In this document: piece after piece, positions 26,772-34,392 of the stretch
Layout of the letters: each line of letters opens with the position of its first letter
How positions within the stretch are numbered: position 1 is the first letter of the stretch
Source of the DNA: Planctomycetota bacterium
Lineage (GTDB): Bacteria > Planctomycetota > Planctomycetia > Planctomycetales > Planctomycetaceae
Assembly (NCBI GenBank): GCA_024277145.1
Contig: JAJRVU010000325.1
Location: 1-34,392, forward strand
Length of the DNA: 34,392 nt
Reading direction: 5' to 3'
Made by a program: the position numbers and the translations under genes
The notes under the pieces: model-generated
The model's database searches: none
Told to the model about the DNA's origin: nothing
What the model saw: only the letters and a program-made list of their open reading frames with translations

Positions 26772-28526
26772 TTAATTATTGGAAGATTTATCTTTTTCAG
26801 GTTTTGAGAGAGAATCATAATATCGCCTGATCATTCCTTCATATTGCGGGAGATATCGATCGACTTTGACATTATTCATTTTTCTCTTTAATCGAGTTGG
26901 CAAATGCCCCCATATCTGCTGATGGTTCCTGTTTTTTAGAATTTTATCTACATTCAATTGTCGATTCTGGTTTTCAGCAGCCCCCTCAATTTTCTTAAGA
27001 TTTTGTATTGATGTCACATTGGCACCTTTACCATCACCAGAACCGCTTGAATCACCTGATGATTCATTATCAGAGTTCTGCTTCTTTTCGTCCTTTTTCT
27101 GTTTTTTATTCTCTTTATCTTTAGCCTCTGCACCACTCATATTACCTTCGGAATGATCTTCAGATTGATTACTTCGTAACAACACTAAAAGATCATCCAT
27201 ATCCTTAATGACAATCTTTTGTTTGCCAATCCCATCAGATGTAATCATTTTATTCTTTAATAAACGATTGACCGTATCCATATTTTCATTAATGAGATCA
27301 ACATAATAATTCAACTTTTTTAATGTGGGAGCATCCTGTTTTTTATTGGTTTTCACATCCTGTTTATCAGCCAACCCCTTCTCTTTTTCTTCTTTTTCTT
27401 TAAAAGCAGACAATAATTTACCAAGCAATCCTTTCGTCATTCGCGAAAGATGATCATGTTTTATCGACAACTGATTGATATATTTTAATTGGCTATCTTT
27501 ACCCAATGAATCTTTTATTAAAATCAGTTTTTTCATCCTGAAGAGTATCATGGAGTGTAGTTGACGAAGCATTTTTATTTTAAAATTACCAGAAAGAGAA
27601 TGATCTGGTTCTCCTGGTTTTTCATTCTTGTCATTCTTTGATTTTTGATTCTCCTTATTTTTTTTCTTATTACTGGATCCTTTCGATTCACCAGATAAAT
27701 CCGCGAAGAACTTCAAAAGCTCCAGCAATGTTTCCTGCTGATAAATCGTGTTATATGAAATTCTTTTACGTTGATAATCTTGTAAAGAGGAACTCATAGC
27801 ATCAAGGATAGATAATAGCGTGTATCCAATTTCAGGATCTTCACTTATGATTGAAGCAATTTTTTCGGTTTGATTTAACAAACTTTCCTGAAAAACAGCT
27901 AACTGTACAATCTCCTTTATCATCGCACGGTTAAACCGTTTGGATTTTAAATACTCGTCATGAATTTTAACGCTATTGGAATATATCTTCTTCTGGCTAA
28001 GATAAATCTTACCCAGTTCTCCAAATGCTTTCTGATAACTATTTTCATTGATTGTTTTATTTAGAGATTCCGTTACGTCATGTATTTCTTTTTGAATTTT
28101 CTTTAACAGCTTTAAAGATTCTTTTTGATGTTCATCAGCATCTTTTATTTCACTCTGTTCTAAAGAAATTGTCGCTGATTCCATAAGTCTACTCACAGCT
28201 TTCAGAAGAGAAAGTGATATATCGATTTTCTGACTTTGCATTTTTTTATATTCATTAATCACATCTTCTCTAATTCTATTTTGTCTATCAATATAGTCTT
28301 TACCCGGTTTCAACTTTCTTCTGGATGAATTATCAGGAATAAATTTTTGAAGTGATTGATTCAATTTTTCCTGCTTGTCGTAGATTGAACGAATGCTCTT
28401 TTCTGCAGACTGCAATGTACTCCTGGTTAACCGATTTCCTTTCAAGGACTCATTCTTTTTTGACATTTCAAGAACTGACACCAGCGTATCAATAATTTTC
28501 TTTTGTTTATCAACTGCCTGTCCCAC
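26772..28526 (-). CDS. C-terminal piece of the DUF4175-like protein (coiled coil)
   Basis: 584 residues, almost entirely charged helices with long coiled-coil runs and a Lys/Asp/Ser-rich low-complexity stretch (about 460-510). It ends in IWGHLPTRLKRKMNNV followed by YLPQYEGMIRRYYDSLSK, the characteristic end of the planctomycete giant proteins that accompany VWA genes. The assigned start is a GTG without ribosome-binding site. The nine codons before it (ASQSIRDNR) are in frame and fit the helix, so the true protein probably extends upstream through the TAA. No membrane segment of its own. Its function as a free protein is doubtful. Confidence 0.7.
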   Translation of the reverse strand: MGQAVDKQKKIIDTLVSVLEMSKKNESLKGNRLTRSTLQSAEKSIRSIYDKQEKLNQSLQKFIPDNSSRRKLKPGKDYIDRQNRIREDVINEYKKMQSQKIDISLSLLKAVSRLMESATISLEQSEIKDADEHQKESLKLLKKIQKEIHDVTESLNKTINENSYQKAFGELGKIYLSQKKIYSNSVKIHDEYLKSKRFNRAMIKEIVQLAVFQESLLNQTEKIASIISEDPEIGYTLLSILDAMSSSLQDYQRKRISYNTIYQQETLLELLKFFADLSGESKGSSNKKKNKENQKSKNDKNEKPGEPDHSLSGNFKIKMLRQLHSMILFRMKKLILIKDSLGKDSQLKYINQLSIKHDHLSRMTKGLLGKLLSAFKEKEEKEKGLADKQDVKTNKKQDAPTLKKLNYYVDLINENMDTVNRLLKNKMITSDGIGKQKIVIKDMDDLLVLLRSNQSEDHSEGNMSGAEAKDKENKKQKKDEKKQNSDNESSGDSSGSGDGKGANVTSIQNLKKIEGAAENQNRQLNVDKILKNRNHQQIWGHLPTRLKRKMNNVKVDRYLPQYEGMIRRYYDSLSKPEKDKSSNN

Positions 28527-28553
28527 TCGATTATCACGTATAGATTGACTTGC

Positions 28554-30188
28554 TTAGTTAAAATAATTAAGCAAATTACTTTTCTTCAAATAAGATAACG
28601 ACTTTGAATAAAGAGAGGAATTATCTCCAGGATGATTCTCCTCCGACTCGTGAATGATGGAATATTGATATTGATCAGCTAGCTGGGACTGTTTTAATGC
28701 AAGCCTTGTTAAATCTGTTTTTTCCTGTGAAGAAAGACTAATTTCACTTCGAGTTAAAGTCACAGAAGACAGTTTGACTGTTTCTTCATGAACTTTTTTC
28801 TGATTGATCAATAATTGACGAATATCCTCAAATATTTTCTGAGAATTTTCCAGGTATTTCAAACGGCTGTGAATTTTTTCGAGAGAAACTATAACAACAG
28901 CTTGTAACTTTGACACAGTTACTAATTTTTCAAGAATTATTTTATTGGAACTCATGCTCTCTTTTGAATTCTTGAATAAGCTTTTCTCATATCGTTTAAT
29001 CTCTTTCAATTTTCGTTCAATATCATCGTTTTCATTATCTTGTATACCCTGTAAAACAGTGACAGCTTCTATCAACTGCTGATGAATTTCGTTCTCTTCA
29101 AAACGATTGTTCTGAAATTCTTTAAGTATTTTATGACTTTTAACCCACGGTCCTTGTGGTGATTTCAGCCTGCCTGAAAATTGATTCTGGTGCAGGATGG
29201 AATTTTTGAATAATCGATAATCATCTTTTTTTAAAAAACCTGAATTTTTCAACTGGATTGCAAGTTCGTTTATTTCACCTGATGCTATTCGTTCCAATTG
29301 AATCAAATCATATACATCACGGCTGAATTTTTTAAGTCCCTCTTTTATCTCCTGTAATTTCTGGTCATGGGTCACAATAACCAATTGATTGATTAAACTT
29401 TTTCCTTGGTGTGCCTTATCAGACTGGGAAAAATAATCATTGGCTGAAACGGAATAAGAAATTTTCATTCCAGGTAACAAATCCATGTATTCAAGATCCC
29501 ACTCATAAACACCATTATATTTTTTCTCTACTTTCCCTTTAAAATCAGCGATATGAATATTTCCTTTAAGCTGCCTTCCACTTTCATACGAAATGTCCAG
29601 CGAAGAAAGACCGTAATCGTCCGTTGCTTGAATTTCCAACGGAACAATAGCTGATGAAGTAACTTTCAGGTTCGATTCAGGTTCTAGAATTTTTAGTTGA
29701 GGATGCTGATCGGCAATCCCATTAATTTCATATAGAGGTAGTTTCAGCCCAACCATTTTTTGGTCAACGAATTTCAGATACAATTTATTGACACCGAGGT
29801 TAGTAATTTTAAAAATTGCCCGAAACTTTGTCTTTATTGAATTATTCCATTTAAGTGGATATTCATTATTGCCATTTAACAATCCCCCTTTGTTAACACG
29901 TTTGGAAAGAACTCCATCAATTTGAATTTGAGAATTCAAAAGCACGTCATATCGCCCTGAAAGAGCGGAATATGACTCCGATGTCTTGCCTGTATAACCA
30001 GGGGAAGTAATTGTCATTTTAATCTGGTGGAGTTTTGGTGGAGTTACTTTAAAAAGACGAAACCATTTTTCATTATGATCATCCCCGCCTGAAATTCGTA
30101 TCCGGGTATTTTTCCCAATATAAGGAATTGAAATAATTGCAAGTTCCTCTGTTTTTTCTCCTCCAGTTTGAATTTTCATTTTTTTCAA
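28554..30188 (-). CDS. Middle piece of the DUF4175-like protein (Ig-like plus helical region)
   Basis: 544 residues (541 from the ATG at 30179). The first ~270 residues are beta-rich with Ig-like character, such as RIRISGGDDHNEKWFRLFKVTPP, MTITSPGYTGK and the VTSSAIVPLEIQATDDYGL strand pair. The rest is helical. There is no signal peptide, yet the Ig-like part would be extracytoplasmic in full-length relatives, which makes an independent protein from this start implausible. The TTG at 30188 is one codon past the TAA that ends the previous piece and is in its frame; no ribosome-binding site is seen. Confidence 0.7.
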   Translation of the reverse strand: MKKMKIQTGGEKTEELAIISIPYIGKNTRIRISGGDDHNEKWFRLFKVTPPKLHQIKMTITSPGYTGKTSESYSALSGRYDVLLNSQIQIDGVLSKRVNKGGLLNGNNEYPLKWNNSIKTKFRAIFKITNLGVNKLYLKFVDQKMVGLKLPLYEINGIADQHPQLKILEPESNLKVTSSAIVPLEIQATDDYGLSSLDISYESGRQLKGNIHIADFKGKVEKKYNGVYEWDLEYMDLLPGMKISYSVSANDYFSQSDKAHQGKSLINQLVIVTHDQKLQEIKEGLKKFSRDVYDLIQLERIASGEINELAIQLKNSGFLKKDDYRLFKNSILHQNQFSGRLKSPQGPWVKSHKILKEFQNNRFEENEIHQQLIEAVTVLQGIQDNENDDIERKLKEIKRYEKSLFKNSKESMSSNKIILEKLVTVSKLQAVVIVSLEKIHSRLKYLENSQKIFEDIRQLLINQKKVHEETVKLSSVTLTRSEISLSSQEKTDLTRLALKQSQLADQYQYSIIHESEENHPGDNSSLYSKSLSYLKKSNLLNYFN

Positions 30189-30191
30189 AAT

Positions 30192-30950
30192 TTAATTTTG
30201 AACGTCTTTTCCCTCTTCTGAATAGTGAAGAACAACTTCATCAGGTAATTTTCCAATTTGATTTCGCACATAAAGAATATTTTTCTCACCTTGCAGGAAA
30301 GAAATCATTTCTTGTTCAACCGGATTAAAGTCTGCATCAAGAATTTGCAATTGATCACGGTTAGGCCATCGGACAGTTGAAAATGGTGAGAACAATCTTT
30401 TCACAGCAACGGAAGCTTCAGCCTGATAACCAACAACCATTATCATAGATATGAAAAGAATCAGTCCTAAAAGAGATGCATGAAAATAAATATATTTGAA
30501 ATTGAAAATATTATGCCAGGTCACATCTTTTAAATTTTCTTCCACCCGGTCTATGAGTTGATTTTGCAAATTAGAAGAATGTCTTTTTGAAAGTGATTCA
30601 TCCTCTAAAAAACAAACCGCACTTTGAACTTGATCCTTCATATCAGGCAGCTGAATTTCGATCTTCCGTGCAGCATCTCCTTCTGTTAAACCTTTGAAGA
30701 ATGGAACAAATGTTCTACTTACAAAATAATATGAAAGAACTGAAACCATTATTGTTAACAGGAAAAGCCGAACCCATTGGCTGTCCATTCGCAGATACCA
30801 ATCAACCACTCCATAAGTCATTATTAAAACTAGAATAATGGTTACCAGCCTGCTGAATCCGCAAAACAACACAATCTGGCGGTACTTCCACCTAATGTGT
30901 TGTATCAGTTTCATTAACTCAGACTGGGGCATCAAATTTTTCTCCAGCAT
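30192..30950 (-). CDS. N-terminal piece of the DUF4175-like protein (three TM segments)
   Basis: 252 residues with membrane segments at about 26-49, 59-80 and 157-175. After these comes the segment KRLFSPFSTVRWPNRDQLQI, then the beginning of a beta-rich extracytoplasmic domain that is cut off by TAA after LPDEVVLHYSEEGKDVQN, in mid-domain. As it stands it would be a membrane stub lacking the rest of the protein. ATG start at 30950, no clear ribosome-binding site, 38 bp after the end of the VWA gene, so surely cotranscribed with it. Confidence 0.75.
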   Translation of the reverse strand: MLEKNLMPQSELMKLIQHIRWKYRQIVLFCGFSRLVTIILVLIMTYGVVDWYLRMDSQWVRLFLLTIMVSVLSYYFVSRTFVPFFKGLTEGDAARKIEIQLPDMKDQVQSAVCFLEDESLSKRHSSNLQNQLIDRVEENLKDVTWHNIFNFKYIYFHASLLGLILFISMIMVVGYQAEASVAVKRLFSPFSTVRWPNRDQLQILDADFNPVEQEMISFLQGEKNILYVRNQIGKLPDEVVLHYSEEGKDVQN

Positions 30951-30988
30951 CTATTAATCTGGGAATGTAGAAGATTTCAGAAAAACCA

Positions 30989-33382
30989 TTAATCTAGCTT
31001 GCTCTGTTTTCTCATAATCCATTCTACACTGAGCAGAATAGAAAAGAAAAGAAGTAATTCCCACCTGTTCCAAAGTGGAATCATTGTCGGGGAGTCCAGA
31101 ACAACCGGGGAACCAGGCGGAAGATCTTCAGGCAGCGTGGCTACATCAGTAATATGGAAGTATTTTCCTTTGGATATTTCAGAAGCTTTTATCAAGTCAT
31201 CACGATTTAATGTCCGATTTAATAATTCCTGATCAATATTTTTCACAATAATATCAGTTACCGGCATATCATTTTTACTAGAAGGAGATTCAACCATAAC
31301 ATGATATGTACCTGTTTCCCGGGCAGTCCAGTTGGCACGAAATTCTGTTCTTTTTAAGTCGTTTTGATGCAAAATGACCTCTTCCATTTTTCCATCCGAT
31401 GAATAAACCTGCAGATTTATATCGTTTTCACCTATATCTATAACAGAACCATCAAAATACCTTAGTAAAATTCCAACTGACTCTCCCTGATTAACAGATT
31501 TCTTATCCACCAGCAGTTCTGCCAGATGGGATGTCCCCCTGATTCGTGATCGGCTGAGGAATCGGATCGCCTTTCCCCAATATTTCCCTGAATAATAGTC
31601 TCCAGTCCGAAATCGCCATCGCCATAATTCATCGGTAAAATGAAAAAGAACTTTCCCATTACCGACCCGATGAAAGGTTATGACTGGTTGAGGTTTTTGT
31701 CCTTCACCAGGAGCCGTTTGCACAAAGGGGATCACTCCCGGCTTGAGATTTTTTGATTGATATAACCAATGAATAGATGGGAAACCATTCCATATTTCAT
31801 GATTCTTTTGATTCTCTTCTGCAAATTGAAAAAGCTTGAACTGATTACCACCTGCATCTGTTAATCCAATTTTAATTTCTTCAGATAAATCCGGGATTAC
31901 ATTTTCTTGACTATTATTCTGAAAGGGCAATACGGATACGAATGGAGTTTTAGCCCACACTGCAGGCGTATATTTATCTCCTGCAATCATTAACAATCCG
32001 CCATGTCCTTTAACAACATAATCAGTCAGGTTTTGAATATCACTTGCAGAAAAAGCACTGACATCAACATCACCTACAATAATTACGTCAAACTTCAACA
32101 ATTCAGTCAACTTGACAGGAAGGTGATTTAAAGCAGTCTTATCTGCATGAGAATATTCTATATCTGCATCCTGTAATAATGTTTTAAGAGTGATTGACTG
32201 CTCCCTCTCCAACAAATCTTTCAATGCCCGGAATTCCCATCGTGGGTATCCTTCTATCAGCAAAACGTTAAGGTCTTCTTCTTTAAATTCGACAGTCCGC
32301 GTGAGCTGATTATTCTGTTGAACAAGTTCATCCTCAACACCTTTCAGGCTGACGACAAATCCCTGGGTTCCTGTTTTATCTGATTCATAGAATAAATCGA
32401 CTGTTGTTACAGGATTTTCTTTTGTGAGAAGAATTTCCTTTTCAGCAATTATTTCGGAAGAATTATTAGATTTTAAAAGAACAGACACTTTTTTTTTCTT
32501 ATAACCACTTGAACGAACTAAAGCAGAAAAACGAACGGGATTATTGATATATGCGATCTCTTCTACGTCCAGCTGTGCAATGCTTATATCTCGCAAGGCA
32601 TTGTCACTGCCAACTCCTATAGAAAATATGGGAACATATTGCCCAAATGATTCCTCTGCAACTTCTGAAAGTTGTTCTGAATAACCTGATGAAGAAACAC
32701 CATCAGAAAAAACAACTAAAGCAGCAGGCGGCCTTCCGCGGAATTCTCCCAGAACAGATCGAACTGATGAAGCAATGAATGTATTTTCACCTTCAGGTTT
32801 AATTTGTAAAAACGAATGACTAATTTCTTCCGGCGAATGCAGCTCTTTTGAATCAGCAGACAAAAGAGGAGCCGGCTTTTCTGAAAATTGATAAGGATAA
32901 ACATGGTACCGGCCAGTCAATTTATCCAAGAAACCAGACGATTGATTCGACAAGACAGATTGCACCATCTCTATCCTGGAAGGGTAGTGTGATTTTTTTT
33001 CATCCTTGATACTTTTTGAATAATGTTTTGAGCCATAATCATCCCGGAACGACATGCTTTTTGATTGATCAATTAATATCACCAATCCCGGCTTATCAAC
33101 CTGATCAATTTTCAAAGACAGTCTGATCAGGAATACTAGAAGCAGAAGAAACGAGCATGTTCTTAGAATAAAGAGGATGATTTTTTTATGAGTAGGCAGT
33201 TGGCTGGCATTCATCCGGTATACAAACCAGATTAAGCCAAGCCCTAACAGAATAAAAAGAGGATAGAGCCAGAACGAAGACTGGAACGGACCCGGCAGTA
33301 AGTAGTGCAAACTGACCTGATTTTCCGATTCAGGTAGCAAATGTGAAAACCCAAAATAATTTTTCACAATCCAGTCAAGCAA
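30989..33382 (-). CDS. Membrane VWA protein with glutamine-amidotransferase-like domain
   Basis: A 797-residue protein of the kind found next to MoxR/DUF58/BatA clusters in Planctomycetota. Two N-terminal membrane segments (about 36-56 and 68-90) are followed by a VWA domain with an intact MIDAS, LVILIDQSKSMS (D105, S107, S109), and ALVVFSDGVSSSGY. Next is a class I amidotransferase-like fold (about 370-560, LLIEGYPRWEFRALKDLLER and GGLLMIAGDKYTPAVWAKTP) without an evident catalytic cysteine. A beta-rich part follows and a final membrane segment (about 765-788). The start is TTG at 33382; no better start precedes the first membrane segment. It heads the cluster with the giant protein 38 bp downstream. 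The complex is thought to act at the envelope; its job is not known. Confidence 0.85.
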   Translation of the reverse strand: MLDWIVKNYFGFSHLLPESENQVSLHYLLPGPFQSSFWLYPLFILLGLGLIWFVYRMNASQLPTHKKIILFILRTCSFLLLLVFLIRLSLKIDQVDKPGLVILIDQSKSMSFRDDYGSKHYSKSIKDEKKSHYPSRIEMVQSVLSNQSSGFLDKLTGRYHVYPYQFSEKPAPLLSADSKELHSPEEISHSFLQIKPEGENTFIASSVRSVLGEFRGRPPAALVVFSDGVSSSGYSEQLSEVAEESFGQYVPIFSIGVGSDNALRDISIAQLDVEEIAYINNPVRFSALVRSSGYKKKKVSVLLKSNNSSEIIAEKEILLTKENPVTTVDLFYESDKTGTQGFVVSLKGVEDELVQQNNQLTRTVEFKEEDLNVLLIEGYPRWEFRALKDLLEREQSITLKTLLQDADIEYSHADKTALNHLPVKLTELLKFDVIIVGDVDVSAFSASDIQNLTDYVVKGHGGLLMIAGDKYTPAVWAKTPFVSVLPFQNNSQENVIPDLSEEIKIGLTDAGGNQFKLFQFAEENQKNHEIWNGFPSIHWLYQSKNLKPGVIPFVQTAPGEGQKPQPVITFHRVGNGKVLFHFTDELWRWRFRTGDYYSGKYWGKAIRFLSRSRIRGTSHLAELLVDKKSVNQGESVGILLRYFDGSVIDIGENDINLQVYSSDGKMEEVILHQNDLKRTEFRANWTARETGTYHVMVESPSSKNDMPVTDIIVKNIDQELLNRTLNRDDLIKASEISKGKYFHITDVATLPEDLPPGSPVVLDSPTMIPLWNRWELLLFFSILLSVEWIMRKQSKLD

Positions 33383-33437
33383 CGATTAATGCCTTTTATT
33401 AAAACGACTTAAATTTTCCATTCCATCAATGAATTAT

Positions 33438-34391
33438 TTATGATTCTGTTTGTTGTTCGCCAGTTTTTTCTTCCTGTTGGTTTCGAAATGTAAATATAAG
33501 AAATAATCCAATAATCATCACCAACGCTGCTTCCATGTAGGGATAAGAAGGTTTTTGAAAATAAAGAGAAATACCAACAATCGGGCCTAATATTCTGGCA
33601 ATTGCAGAAACAGATTGCCCCAACCCCATGATTTCGCCTTGTTGATTCTCGGAAGCATTCAAAGACAACATTGCATAGACAGAAGGAGAAATCGCAGAGA
33701 ACCCTAAAACCGATATCGGAATGATGGAATAAAGATAGGCTTTAGAACTGTCCTGGCCTACAAAAGCCAGTGCCAGCAAGCCAATGATCATCAAAACAAC
33801 TCCTGAAATAGCCATTTTTTTCTCACCAATTTTAGGTAATAGTCTTCTCACAATAAGCCCTTGCCCAAGAGTTAATACAAGTCCAATATAGGCAAACAGG
33901 TAAAAATTACTTTTTTCCGAATAGTCTAAATGTTTGGTCAGGAGAGACATCGTACTCTCAAATTGTGCGAAAGAAAAAGTCGATAAAAAGATCAGGCACA
34001 ACATTACCATGATGACAGGCTGGGTCAGATATTTTTTCAATTTTGTAATCTGGAACACGCCATGTTCACTCAGGCTTCCTTTTTCTTTCAGTGATTCAGG
34101 AAGGACAAAAATAGCTGCGATAAGAGCAAGACCTGAAAAAGCAGAGGCAATATAGCCGGGCATAGAACTTGGCAATGCACTTAAATCATCTGAAACAAAC
34201 ATCGCCCCTAATAATGGGCCAAATGTAAATCCAATTCCAAAGGCAGCACCAATCATCGCCATCCCTCGGGAACGATTTTCTTTCCCAGTGACGTCTGCAA
34301 TGTAAGCTTGCGCGGTCGAAATTGTTGCTCCTGCAATTCCTGCTCCAATTCGAGAAATAAACAGCCAGGTCATGGCCCCCATTCCAAGTAG
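33438..34391 (-). CDS. MFS transporter, truncated by the window edge
   Basis: Major facilitator superfamily exporter of the TetA-like drug:H+ antiporter type. The visible 317 codons start inside the N-terminal half (LLGMGAMTWLFISRIGAG, then ATISTAQAYIADVTGKENRSRGMA, the region around helices 3-5) and run to the end with about nine more hydrophobic segments. The frame is open past the right edge, so the start and first two or three helices are missing. The substrate cannot be inferred. It ends 55 bp before the VWA gene in the same direction; a shared transcript is possible. Confidence 0.85.
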   Translation of the reverse strand, partial: LLGMGAMTWLFISRIGAGIAGATISTAQAYIADVTGKENRSRGMAMIGAAFGIGFTFGPLLGAMFVSDDLSALPSSMPGYIASAFSGLALIAAIFVLPESLKEKGSLSEHGVFQITKLKKYLTQPVIMVMLCLIFLSTFSFAQFESTMSLLTKHLDYSEKSNFYLFAYIGLVLTLGQGLIVRRLLPKIGEKKMAISGVVLMIIGLLALAFVGQDSSKAYLYSIIPISVLGFSAISPSVYAMLSLNASENQQGEIMGLGQSVSAIARILGPIVGISLYFQKPSYPYMEAALVMIIGLFLIFTFRNQQEEKTGEQQTES

Positions 34392-34392
34392 C

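Larger units (their letters stand above)
26772..30950 (-). pseudogene. Giant DUF4175-like membrane/coiled-coil protein interrupted by two in-frame TAA codons
   Basis: The three consecutive coding pieces 30950-30192, 30188-28554 and 28526-26772 share one reading frame of 1393 codons, broken only by TAA at 30192-30194 and 28554-28556. Read through, the text stays protein-like at both joints: KDVQN(stop)ILKKMKIQTG, and LLNYFN(stop)ASQSIRDNR followed by VGQAVDKQ. Related planctomycete proteins, as I remember them, run without a break from the N-terminal membrane segments through Ig-like and coiled-coil parts to the WGHLP...YYDSL end. None of the internal starts has a ribosome-binding site. Options: a decayed gene, sequencing errors, stop readthrough, or a genuine three-gene split. 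TAA is a normal stop elsewhere in the window (purF, kdsA, proB), so recoding is unlikely. Confidence 0.6.

Noticed and set aside
26772-30950. UAA reassigned to a sense codon
   Set aside because: TAA ends many conserved genes here at the expected length (kdsA, proB, purF and others), so the standard code applies.
1-34392. tRNA, rRNA, insertion sequences or prophage
   Set aside because: No transposase or integrase frame, terminal repeats, or RNA-gene signatures were found by reading through the window; short RNAs could still be missed without a covariance search.

Overview
The window reads as one AT-rich stretch (roughly 40% GC by eye) of a Planctomycetota chromosome. The taxonomic evidence is a set of families typical of that phylum: a very large secreted protein with a propeller-type dehydrogenase domain, HEAT-like repeats and a C-terminal CxxCH heme site (21317-24382); a secreted DUF1080/3-keto-disaccharide hydrolase (20470-21084); a Tat-type two-domain alpha/beta hydrolase (9899-11971); and a von Willebrand A / giant coiled-coil membrane cluster (26772-33382). 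A Gram-negative-type kdsA fits the same group. TTG and GTG starts are common and Shine-Dalgarno sequences are often weak. Both edges cut genes.

Layout. Left edge to 5.3 kb: a biotin-dependent carboxyltransferase whose 5' end is abnormal, a convergent monoacylglycerol-lipase-like hydrolase, a 640-bp gap and a membrane-anchored VWA protein. 5.5-15.6 kb, all on the minus strand: an SBF-like transporter, a lipoprotein with a charged tail, kdsA, the Tat esterase-like protein, an enolase-superfamily enzyme, a DUF420 membrane protein, a newly noticed 29-residue membrane peptide, and proB. 15.9-18.0 kb, plus strand: purF, with a strongly structured leader, and a YbgC-like thioesterase. 18.0-34.4 kb, all minus: a small membrane protein and a HEAT-repeat protein, a small overlooked (apparently frameshifted) reading frame, the DUF1080 and heme proteins, a translationally coupled RluB-like pseudouridine synthase plus PyrK-like flavoprotein, the VWA/giant-protein cluster, and a truncated MFS transporter.

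How the genes fit together. Housekeeping metabolism is scattered: proline (proB), purines (purF), pyrimidines (pyrK), the LPS sugar Kdo (kdsA) and rRNA modification. Around it sit cell-envelope and secreted functions. The region of most interest is 26772-33382. A two-TM VWA protein lies directly upstream of a ~1390-codon frame that would encode a DUF4175-like membrane/coiled-coil protein. That frame is broken by two in-frame TAA codons, at 30192-30194 and 28554-28556, and the reading on both sides stays in frame and protein-like. With the degraded 5' end of the first gene and the apparent +1 frameshift near 20298-20300, the window holds several signs of either real gene decay or residual sequence errors. 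Raw reads or close relatives would separate these.
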